This document shows, piece after piece, positions 48,643 to 58,604 of a stretch of 64,000 nt of DNA. The stretch spans positions 97,405-161,404 of the forward strand of contig WHVA01000239.1 in assembly GCA_015179125.1 (NCBI GenBank), given 5' to 3'. Source of the stretch: Gautieria morchelliformis (lineage: Eukaryota > Basidiomycota > Agaricomycetes > Gomphales > Gomphaceae). The first letter of the stretch is position 1. Each line of letters begins with the position of its first letter. A program made the translations under genes and the position numbers. Under the pieces are notes generated by a model. The model searched no databases. It had not been told where the DNA came from and saw nothing but the letters and a program-made list of their open reading frames with translations.

Positions 48643-49290
48643 CACTGTGGATAGCGGAACCACTGAAAACCTTTAGTTTCAACCCTTGAAATTTCAGTGG
48701 CTAAATCACTGCATTCTGTGCATAATCCACTGAGTTTCTGAGATAAATCCACTGAATTGTTTTCAGTGGAAAAGTGTTCATACCTGTGAGTTTATTTCAG
48801 TGCCCATATCATGTAATTTCAGTGAATTATTACGGTATTTCCATGTTTAAATCATTGGATTTAGGTAGTAATATCATACAAATTCAGTGTTTATATCAGA
48901 CACTATAATGAGTTATCACCGAGGTTTCATGGGGTAATCACGGAATGTCGGGTCAAATACACCAATAACTCAGCGTAACAAGAGTGGAAATACCCATGAG
49001 TGGCTCACCGCATTCCAAAGAATGTAGCACTGAAATATGGGGCAATATCATTGCATTATCCAGACAAGTACCACCGACACTTGGTGATTTCTTCACTGTT
49101 TTTCATTTGTTAGAGCCTGAGCTAGAAGGCGGATTTTCTGTGACTTGTGCACCCAAAGCCAGTGGAAGATCCAATGAAATGTAATGAAAATAGCAGTCTA
49201 TTTCAGGATAATAGTCTAGTAATAACAGGTATATAAGATGTAAAATACCTGCCAAGTCATTGAATTTCTATGGAGATACCACTGCATTCC
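48643..49290. other. AT-rich island with recurring TTCAGTG/CACTGAA motif
   Basis: No gene seen. Within 48659-48890 the heptamer TTCAGTG, its complement or one-base variants occurs about nine times in both orientations at irregular 15-45-base spacing, and it thins out to the right. Base composition is unlike both flanks. Confidence 0.5.
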
Positions 49291-49713
49291 AGCGTCTAGC
49301 AGGTCAGGGAAGGCAGCCGTGAGCGTGGCGTGCGGCTAGCCCACGATATCGCAGCAGGTGCGGCTGCGGGCTGTCGTTGGGGAATGGCTACTGAGGTATG
49401 CTGCGGCTGCCAGTGCATATCCCATACAGCTTTGGGACTTGCGCCCCATTGACTGATGCCGCAGGCGACGCGAGCACCTCCATGAAGCACGTGATGAGTG
49501 CCACAATGCACGCACGCTGCATCTATAACAATATCAAAGCCTAACATGCGCAGAAAGAAAACGGCAGGCAACACACCTGAGCAGAAACACCCTACAGAAC
49601 ATGCCCATCGCGAAGAAGCACTCGGGCACATACCTCAGGATCCCCAGTGCCGCTTGCAGACACTAGCAAAACATGTGTCAGGCAAACTATCCCATCCTGT
49701 CCGCCCCACGCAC

Positions 49714-49986
49714 CTTTGCGAAGAACATGTCCCCTGGCTCGACGCGCAGTTCTGAGGTTGCACCAGCAAGGTCAGCAGCTTGAGCAATGATGAGCTTGTA
49801 AATATGAAGAATGGTATCTGGTGTAGGAGGATTGACAGACGTGTCGGGGATGAGATTGGACAGGGACTCGAGAGATATGGCCAGTGGAATGGATATGTGA
49901 AGAGACGGAAGCCCTGGTTGCGATGGTGGAGGAGAGACTCATCTGGAATCTGAGGAGAGGGTTCCTGGTCAACCTTGCCATTCAGT
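49714..49986 (-). CDS. Exon of an unidentified host gene
   Basis: A 91-codon open stretch on the minus strand: acidic/Pro-rich start (PQIPDESPPPSQPGLP), then a folded part (SIPLAISLESLSNLIPD, TILHIYKLIIAQAADLAGA) and VEPGDMFFAK ending exactly at a GTGCGT donor (49713). A 51-nt intron (49663-49713, TAG acceptor) leads to a 29-nt exon and a further 57-nt intron (49577-49633). The following frame meets a TGA soon after. Family not recognised; the splice pattern makes it likely to be a true gene or recent pseudogene. Confidence 0.45.
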
Positions 49987-50000
49987 TAGAATGGACAATT

Positions 50001-50574
50001 TTAAAGCACCAGTTGGCACCACACGTACCACTGTGGTGCTGTAATCCGATGGACTCTCAAACGAGAAAGTGGTGCGTGATTCAGGCTTGGAGCTCGTGCT
50101 TTGATTGGTGATGGGTTGGGCCACTGAAAATGGGTGTTAGACAAAGAACGAAGCCGCTCCCGTGCGCACGCTGCCACAATGAACCCCGCGCAAAAAAACA
50201 CTACACCAATCCCACTCGCGAGGGCTTTGCCAAGAAAGACAAGGGTGTAATGCAGCAGGAGCCACGCACGAGACACGCTCCATGCAGTGCAAGACTGACA
50301 GCGGCTGAATAAGCTCGTCGAGCGGCTCAACAAATCCCCGCACAAGCAACCGCACCCCTGCCCCGCAGGGCCACAAAAATGCATCCCCCACCAGCCACCC
50401 ATGTAGATACCACCCCCGCCGTCCGCCCAAGACAGGCAGAGAGGTCCAAGACAGAGATAAAGACAGAGACGCAGAACCATCCCTGACGGGTGCGTGGCAA
50501 GACTCGAATATCACCTTGAACCAGATGCACTAATCGAGTCCAGCGTTCACCCTGAATCCACTGCCACGCCACAC
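50001..50574. other. Unassigned stretch
   Basis: Several overlapping ORFs on both strands (for example 50130-50312 plus, 50137-50514 minus) without a recognisable domain or a second copy in the window. None is called. Confidence 0.3.
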
Positions 50575-50578
50575 GTTT

Positions 50579-50890
50579 TTAGACGGTCGGATCACCCAGT
50601 GGAAGAACCCATCTGACGAAAAGAGTAATGGCATAGGCATCGGCCTCGCACGGGGGATGTGCACTCACGCCTCCACTCTGAAACCGTCCACCTCGACACG
50701 GGACAGAGACAATGCAGCATGAAAAAGAAAAGAAAAGCCGCCGCCCAATGCGGGCGGCACGAGTCAACTTCCCGCCCAGAGAAGAAGAACACCCACCGAG
50801 AATGGTAGCACGAAGCACACAACAAACATGACGAAGGACCACTCACGGCAGCGGCGTCGTCAAATAAATACACACTATTCTCCTCCAGCC
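50579..50890 (-). repeat. Inverted repeat pair, left member
   Basis: Reverse complement of about 52733-53045; the encoded frames match over some 85 residues with few differences (shared GGCSSSLGGKLT and EADAYAITLFVRW). The pair is separated by about 1.84 kb. Confidence 0.8.
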
Positions 50891-51148
50891 CCAACCCGTC
50901 CTCGCCCTAATCGCCCACACCATCGGTGTCGCCAGCAACCTCCCCCCGTCATCAATGCCTGACTCAGCGGGCGTGCTGAGAACAGAGCAGGTGTGGGCAT
51001 GATCCCCTGCCTCCTCCCCCGCACCCGCCTCGGACGGCAGCACAGGCGCAGAGCAGAGCCGTTTTAGGCTGGGACTGCTGACTGTTGTGGGGAGGGCCCA
51101 GTCAAAGTGACAGAGGCGGACCCAGGAGGTGCCGTGGTGATGGAGCGG

Positions 51149-51661
51149 TCAGCGAAGGAGAGACAGGGACGGGGTCTTTAAAAGTGGGTTCGGTGCCATT
51201 TTGTGGAAGCAGCAGTGCTGCGGCAGTTTGTTTTTTGGTGCTGATCCCGGGCTCGTCGTCTGCACGGCGCCGAGGGAATCGGTACCATCTTTATTCCCCC
51301 ATGGAGTGCTTTTATACCCCAGACCATGCTGTCTTCCATTCAGTGTGTGTGTGTGGCGTTGCGCGGGATCCTGCAGCCGGTTCAGGGTCTGAGCCCGCAT
51401 CTCCCGGACATGTGCGTTCTCATTCAGGCTGGAGCCCATGCCTGAGGTGGACACCTGGGCACGTGATTCAGAAGCGTGTGGGCTGGAGCCTCGTGGAGCC
51501 GAAGGCGTGGGTGAGAGTGGGGCGCATGACAGCGTGGATACGATGGGCAGGCTCGGCCCTGGTGCGGTCTTGACGGACACTGTGTCCAGGTCCATGTCCC
51601 CATCCGTGTTGGCTCGGAGGGCGAGGTCGAGGCTGCGGGCGGGCGCATATGTGGGGTGCAT
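51149..51661 (-). CDS. Ser/Pro/Thr-rich ORF, possible exon
   Basis: 170 codons rich in Ser, Pro and Thr with DMDLDTVSVKTAPGPSLP and a helical NENAHVREMRAQTLNRLQD segment. No domain recognised and no second copy in the window. It lies between the two members of the 50.6/52.7-kb inverted repeat, so it could be cargo. An overlapping plus-strand ORF (51085-51573) has a similar length, so the strand is uncertain. Confidence 0.25.
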   Translation of the reverse strand: MHPTYAPARSLDLALRANTDGDMDLDTVSVKTAPGPSLPIVSTLSCAPLSPTPSAPRGSSPHASESRAQVSTSGMGSSLNENAHVREMRAQTLNRLQDPAQRHTHTLNGRQHGLGYKSTPWGNKDGTDSLGAVQTTSPGSAPKNKLPQHCCFHKMAPNPLLKTPSLSLLR

Positions 51662-52329
51662 GGGACGCCTGTCGGCATGGCTCCAAGCAGAGGACGCGGA
51701 CCATGCGGAATCCGTCGAGGAGAGGCTATGGTTCGGAGTATGGCCGTGCCGGCGTAGTCGTAGGCAAGACAGGGCGGAACGTAGTTGTGAGCATCCTGTT
51801 TGGAGGAGGCTGGCGAGATGGCGGAATGATCAAGAATCATGGTCGGGCTCTTGTTGATAGAACATGGGCACCAGGGCGGACATCAAAAGGGGGATTGAGC
51901 AGCGGGGTGGGGTGTGATACACGAATGAATAGGACAACGACAGGACGACGGTGACGAATGGGGGCGAGTGAAAGGAAAAGTGAAAGGAAGGTCATGTGAG
52001 AGGAAGGTAAACGGAGGGCGGGTGAAAGGAACAATCAAAGGAACAGGCAAAGGACCAGGCAAAGGAAAGGTTGGGTCCAGTGGGCATAATAAGCACAGTT
52101 GAGCAAACAGGGAGCAGAGGAGCACGTGCCGCCGTCTGACCTCGTCTCACTCACAACCGAATTCGGTATTGACGGTTAACGACGATTTACCGTGACGGCT
52201 CAAGGAAGGAATGACACCACCGATAGCCTCGCTCGAGCGGAGAGGGCGTGTGTGAGCTACCCTGTCAGGCAAGGGGTAGCGAAATGAATAGCTGGGTGTG
52301 TATACCGGTAGGGGTGTGGGGACAGCGGC

Positions 52330-52680
52330 TCAGGGGTTTCGTCCTCCTTCATCATTCGTGCGCGGCATTGTCTTACCGTTTCATCATCCCATGTCATTCT
52401 CTCACGCTTCCATCTCATGTTTCCATCTCATTCTCATCCTATCGTCCTCTCATCACATCATCCCACCATGTCATTCTCCCTTGTCTCGGAGTTCACGTGG
52501 GTGCGACCGCGAGCGCTCGATCTGAGTCATCCAACTCATCATTGGCTCGTGTTGTCCCCTCACTGTGTCGTTTCATTCTCTTACGTGGCCTGCATCACAT
52601 CCTCTAGCTCCAGAGACACCCACCAGCACTATTTAACCTTCCTCAACGCCAAGGGCCTAGACCTTCATGGTGACAAAAGA
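52330..52680 (-). repeat. Repeat R5, partial inverted copy
   Basis: Inverse of about 25085-25420 and 54150-54480. Ends just before the right member of the inverted repeat pair. Confidence 0.6.
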
Positions 52681-52732
52681 CAGGCGGACGTGAAGCAGCT
52701 GTCGATGCCGTCGGCTGGAGGAGAATGGTGTG

Positions 52733-53045
52733 GATTTATTTGACGACGCCACTGCCGTGAGTGTTCCTTCGTCATGTTCGTTGTGTGCTTCGTGCTCTCA
52801 TTCTCGGGGGGTGTTCTTCTTCTCTGGGTGGGAAGTTGACTCATGCCGCCCGCATTGGGCGGCGGCGTTTCTTTCCTTTTTCATGCTGCATTGTTTCTGT
52901 CTCGTGTCAAGGCGGACGGTTTCAGAGTGGGGGCGCGAGTGCGCATCCCCCGTGCGAGGCCGATGCCTATGCCATTACTCTTTTCGTCAGATGGGTTCTT
53001 CCACTGGGTGGTCCGACCGTCTAAAAACGGGTGGCTTGGCAGTGG
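52733..53045 (+). repeat. Inverted repeat pair, right member
   Basis: Partner of 50579-50890. Confidence 0.8.
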
Positions 53046-53410
53046 ATTCAGGGTGAAGGCTGGACTTGATCAGCACGAGAAACCGACCCCTGGATTCTTA
53101 AACAGGGTTCCATTTGAGGCTACATGGAACTTTGAAATTCACTAGCTAGTTGGAGCATCCAGAGGTCAAGGAGCCCGCGGCGGCACCTGTCCGATGCTCT
53201 TCACATTCACAGTGAGCTTCGAATCTTTCTGTATACCAACAAATAATTTTTATCAAATATTTCAATATTACAGGTGTTTTCTGATATAGTAGGCTATCGA
53301 CGATCCGCGCTACTATGTCAACGAAAAGGAAGCTGTTGCTAGCGCCAGTGCAAATACGTCTGGTGAAAAGGACATACCATAATGGCCCAGTCAGGACATT
53401 TATCATTCAT

Positions 53411-54019
53411 GAGTCAGGCATGCGAAGATCATAGCCTCTGTGCGCAACACAGCCATTGCGTCGCAGCTGCCCAAGCTAAACCATACGATCTGATGGCCCC
53501 TGGGGTCAGGATCAACACATGTAGACTGATAGGGATGAAGTTAAGTTGACTCACCGAAGATTTTGACTCACTCACTGCTATATACCCATGGCACCGGTCC
53601 CCAAGCTAAGCCGTCCCGATGAGATGCGTGTACTACCCATCTGGCGCTTGAGAGATGAATTGTGGCTGGCGGGCACGTGTCGGGAGCGTTCCTTCGGCTT
53701 CGCGGTCCTGACTTTGGGTTCACTTCTTGCGCTTCTTCCTCCCGATCTTGGCAACTTGCCTGTTGCCAATCGGAGCTTGGTGCTGGATGCTTCCATTGAG
53801 TGCCTTTTCTGCCGCTTCCGTACTTCCGTGTGCCGGTTATAGCGCCGGTCCCCACTTTCTGTACTGCGCAACCCGTTTTTGTCCATGAGCGCGGAGACAT
53901 ATGCTCCATCAGGTGTCTATTCGGCTCTCCTGAAAGCGCCTCGTCTCAGGATCCGATGACGAGACGATCCGGGTCACCGGGTGTGGGACCCAGAAATGCT
54001 TGTTTCTTATATCACCGAG
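53411..54019 (+). repeat. Dispersed repeat R3, copy 2
   Basis: Matches 22509-23151. The WD40 relic is shortened. It continues without a break into R5, unlike copy 1, which is interrupted by the TIR element. Confidence 0.7.
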
Positions 54020-55129
54020 CTTGAGTGTGGCGTGATGGATGATCGCCGCGTGATCGTGATCGCGTGGCGTAATTGCGTGCGGGTGGCCTGATCGTGATCG
54101 GTTGGCGCGTGCCTGATCGGGGTCGAGATGCGGGCCCGTGGAGTTGAGGGGAGTTAAATGGTGCTGATGAGTGTCGCCGGAGCCAAGGATGTGATGTTGA
54201 GGATGGTGGGAGAATGGAACGGCACGGTGAGAGGACAACACGAGCCAATGAGGAGTGGGACAACTTGGATGGACGAGTGCCCACGCTCGCACCCGCATGG
54301 ACTCTGAGACAAGGGAGAATGGCGGGTGGGGAAGATGAGATGAGAGGAAGACAGGATGCGGATGAGATGGAAGGATGTGAGAATCACCTGGGACGATGAA
54401 ACGGTAAGACAATGCCATGCACGAACGATGAAGGACCGACGAAACCTCTTGAGTTAATGAGTATGATGGATGACACATCGACACTGCAGTGCATCAAGGA
54501 GCCAATGAGTTGATCCTGAATCAATTCAGCCCACACTCATCCTAACCCACCTGGCGTGAGTCTGAGGTATTTGGCCATAGTGTTGAGCGTAAACAACTTG
54601 CATTCGACACATACTTGGAGGGAAGCCCTCGGTGAGGCGGATACCTGATATTTGAAATGTTCCACCATCCTCCATATTCTTGAGTTGACGTTCTGGTCAA
54701 CGTGGGGATAACATTGACCCAAGGAAAGATGGGGAAAAACCAGAAAGTCCCTCGACACCTACGTCCAAGACAGAATCATTCTTGACAGACGGGACAATTC
54801 GATCTACCATGGAGTTACCGAAGCCAACCAACCACCCCACTCTCCGTCGGCCGGTCTCGTCGCTCCCGACCCTCCAACACGCATTCCCGCCATTCCTCGT
54901 CGAGCCCATCCTTCCGACCCTGACACCCCTACCACCTCTCACATATTCCCCGTCCCTCGCCAATCTGGCTGAGCAGATTGTGTTTATCAACCTCTGCCCC
55001 TCCTCTCCCGCTGTCCCCGCACCCCAACCTGCATACCCGCCAAGCCATCCGTTTTCCGCTCAAGCGAGGCTATTGGTGGCGTCCTTGCCTCCTCGAGCCG
55101 TCGCAGTAAATCGTGGTTAACCGTCAATA
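54015..55129 (+). repeat. Dispersed repeat R5, copy 2
   Basis: Direct match to parts of 24275-26149. A plus-strand open frame at 54782-55120 (SPSLANLAEQIVFINLCPSS and PSHPFSAQARLLVASLPP) is partly kept in copy 1, suggesting a captured gene piece of unknown identity. Confidence 0.65.
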
Positions 55130-56425
55130 CTGGGGATTCGGTTGCAAGTGAGACGTCCTACGGGTGAGGATGGTTTCTCCCACGTGACCCCGCCGGCGCT
55201 TGAGAGATGAATTGGCCACACGGCGCCACGTGTCCCTAGTGTTGCTCCTTCGGCTTCGGTTCCTGGCTATGTACTCTTCTTGTGCTTCTTCCTCGTGATC
55301 TTGGCGACTTGCCGCCGTCCCTGTGATGCTTCTGTACTCGGAGTTTGGCGCTGAATGCGTCCATTGATAGTGCCTTTTCTGCTGCTTCCGTCGTTCCGTG
55401 CGCCGGTTATAGCTCTGGTCCCCACTTGCTGTACGGTGCAACCCCTTTCGTATGGGCACGCCGTGGAGGAGGAGTGTGGAGATGCTTATGTTCTATTATT
55501 TTCGCCGTCTGCCATTCTTTTCGATTTTTAGTTTTAATTCTTGCTCCTCTCCACGCACACCAGATAGTCGCTGACGCTTACTCACAGGGATGACGAGAGG
55601 CCTTCCGAACCGCGCCGACTCCGCGTACAGGTGGAGTTTGGCGAAGAGCACGGCCGTGTCGCAACGTGTGCTGCACCGAACCACCTCGGGAGATAGCACG
55701 AGCAGCACTGGGACGGGTGCTATCGCTGCATCAGCTATGTATGAGATAAGGGAGAGCCCTGCGCTGCCATACCTTAAGCCGCAGTGCAGATAGAGGAGAA
55801 CGCGTATGAGGACCTTGTGGATGGAGGGGTGGGAGTGGGGCTGCAGCCGCATCAAGCGTGGTGACCACCTTGCTCACAGACAATAGGTGGGTCTCCTGTG
55901 TACGCTCAACTGCCCAATAAGGCAACCCAACCCGTCCTGGTGCCGAGGCCGGGTTTGCATGTTTGCATAGCCGCCGACCGGTATTCAGCTCATCTGTCGC
56001 ATGCTGATGGTGATTCAGAAGTGAGACTCAGGTGAGATTGAAATTAGTACTTTGGGTTTACTATGAAGGTGCTCAAGCACGAGACAGGCAGGCCTCATTC
56101 CTCTGCTTCTGTGCATGTACACTCTATCTCACCCACATCCCCGCCAACACAACACTTACTGAGCTACTGTACCTGGAAGGAAGAAATGGGCACGGAGAAG
56201 AGAGCGCGAAGGGAGTGACGAGGAGATGATGCGAGAAGAAACGAAGTGTGAGTGACTTGGCACAGGGTGTAGTGTAGTCCGTGTAAATAATCGCTACCGT
56301 CGTTGTAATTGGAAGAACCAATGTCAGGATATTCGGAATGCTGAAAAGAGTCTATGTGAAGGGGAACATCTATGCACCAACTGTGCACCCCCGCTCGTGC
56401 TCCCTGTGTTCAGACTACGCACCAC
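55130..56425 (+). repeat. Dispersed repeat R1, full-length copy c
   Basis: Third long copy of R1; followed, as in copy a, by the first exon region of gene X. Confidence 0.65.
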
Positions 56426-56429
56426 GGCC

Positions 56430-57040
56430 AAGAACTGCCGCCATGTGCAGCTCGTTCCGTACAAGTTCAATCATCCGCTCGGCTTTGCCCATATACAGCA
56501 TGCCGCCACCACGCACATGGGGAAGCACACGAGCGGGGGTGACGCACGCATGCATGTAGAGCGCCTTTGCGAGCGTCATGAGAGTGAGGAGGAAGGGGTC
56601 CCTCTCATGGAGCGTCGTGGCCCTGGGGTTTGCCAGCGTGAGCGATGGTTCCTGGGAGCGTGCTTTGGCCTGCTCAAAGACGGTGGTGGTGATGGGGTGG
56701 AGGAGAAGAGCGGCTCTGGGTCATCGTCATGCAGAATGGGGGAGCTACCCCGTTCCGCCATCTCCGGTGCGGGGGAGACGGCTGGCATGCACGCGAGGGA
56801 GTGGACACGAGGAGAGGCGGGCCCCATGAGGCGTGCGAAATCGTGGGGCACGCCGCGGGTGTCGCCTCAAGGTGGAACAGCATGGTCAAGTGCGACGTCT
56901 CTGACATCATTTCAGGTGCCTCTGCTGCGCTTGACGCGTGTGCCAGGTCACATGCGTTCTTGAAGCTTGACGTAGTGATGCTCCCAGCTGTGACTCCAGT
57001 AATGGAAACTACCAGTCCGGTGGGACATAAGGTCACATAA
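56430..57040 (-). pseudogene. Gene X fragment, copy 4
   Basis: Matches 32350-33000 in the same orientation, including the LTLTTLAKALYTHA-coding region on the minus strand, with added indels. Confidence 0.45.
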
Positions 57041-57740
57041 CGCCTGTTGGAGTCATGGGACCTCGTTCAGAAATTATGTGCGGCAGTTGAGCTGTGCGTC
57101 CTCTTCTTGCTGCCAGAATGCCTGTGAGACAGATCTGTATAAGTTCCTAAATTTCGGATAGCCGCCGGTTACCCGGGTCTGCACTCTGCAGTTTGTTGAC
57201 AATGTCACATGAGGTCATGTAGTGTCCGCGCCCCCAGTGTCCAATAGCTCTCTCTTCGATGCCAAAACAAAAACGCGAGAAAATGAAAGCATCCGCCTAT
57301 TAACCTAATCTCCTCTGAAGAATCGAATAGTCCAGTGTTTCCTTCCGTCCATGTACGGTATATCTTTCACCTAAGAACAGCGACCGGGAATCGAAGTCCA
57401 TTCCTCAACATGTGGCCCATGACGAACACCCTCCCTGTTTATCTAGCTTGTCTAGCATTTCAGCTGATGAGGATGAAGCCAACCTCGAGCTCTTGCAGAT
57501 AAAGCACTTTACCTTTACTCAGTATGACTCGTGGAGGGTGACAACACGCTGGCACCGCACATTCTCTGCATCCCCTACATCTACTTGACACCTCGCTCGC
57601 TTCAGCGGACACATTCCGGTCCATTTCTTGTGGCAAAGGACCTTTTGACGCCATCATCGTGCAATCAAGGATCTTCATGCAGGCAATGCTCTCCCTCCTT
57701 GCCTCCATCACAAAAACTGTGGAGGTATGACCTTCACTGA
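57040..57740. other. Conserved block, copy 3
   Basis: Direct match to 33020-33600. It breaks off near 57710, where unrelated sequence begins; 57760-57930 can be read as a small cysteine-rich segment (CKCCHHG, AKCPQC) of unknown origin. Confidence 0.35.
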
Positions 57741-57929
57741 CCATGCCGCTAACAGATAATGGCCATTGGTAACACAGTTGAAAGAGGTGCAATGCATGCC
57801 AATCATCAGGTACCAACCAGAGGTGGAATGTCATTTTCATGCAAGTGCTGCCATCATGGAACCATCATCTCTGCAAAATGCCCACAATGCCAAGCTCCAC
57901 TCTTACATGGAGGGGCGCGGCTTGGAAGG

Positions 57930-58391
57930 CCTCTCGTCATCCCTGTGAGTAGGTGTCAGCGACTATCTGGTGTGCGTGGAGAGGAGCAAGAATTAAAAAT
58001 AAAAATAAAAAAGAATGGCAGATGGCGAAAATAATAGAACATAAACGTCTCCACACCTCCTCCACAGAATGCGCACACGAAAGGGGTTGCGCCGTACAGC
58101 AAGCGGGGACCGGAGGTATCACCGGCGCACGGAACGACGGAAGCAGCAGAAAAGGCAATCAATGGAAGCATCCAGCGCCAAACTCCGACAGAAGAACCAC
58201 AGGGACGGCGGCAAGTTGCCAAGATCACGAGGAAGAAGCACAAGAAGAGTACATAGCCAGCAACCAAAGCCAAAGGAGCAACGTGTGGCGCCATGCGGCC
58301 AATTCATCTCTCAAGTGCCGGATCGGTCACGTGGGAGAAACTGTCGTCACCGTATGCTTGGGAGATGCAGGACGTCTCACTCGCAACCGAA
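57930..58391 (-). repeat. Repeat R1, 5' part, target of Cop3
   Basis: Inverse of about 26155-26600. The match stops at CTCGCAACCGAA, where Cop3 begins, so Cop3 landed in an older R1 copy. Confidence 0.65.
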
Positions 58392-58558
58392 TGTTGCTCG
58401 TGCGAGGTCACGTGATGCAGTCGACCAATATAGTAGTCTGAGTTCGAAGGGAAACCCTATCACTTTTCCCTTCGAACTCAGGTACGTACTGTTAGATACT
58501 CACTGAGCAGATAGTAATCCTATCACTTTTCCCTTCGAACTCAGTCCTGCGTGCAACA
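58392..58558 (+). repeat. Cop3 5' LTR
   Basis: 167 bp with perfect TGTTG...CAACA ends. It contains a 17-bp perfect inverted repeat (58438-58454 and 58465-58481, 10-base loop) and a second copy of the right stem near 58518-58543. Confidence 0.88.
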
Positions 58559-58570
58559 GGTTATGGGCCC
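58559..58570 (+). promoter_or_regulatory. Cop3 primer-binding site, anticodon-region type
   Basis: GGTTATGGGCCC directly follows the LTR, as in Cop2. Confidence 0.88.
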
Positions 58571-58604
58571 TGGGCTATGATCGAAGAAAAAAAAAAATCT
58601 CAGT

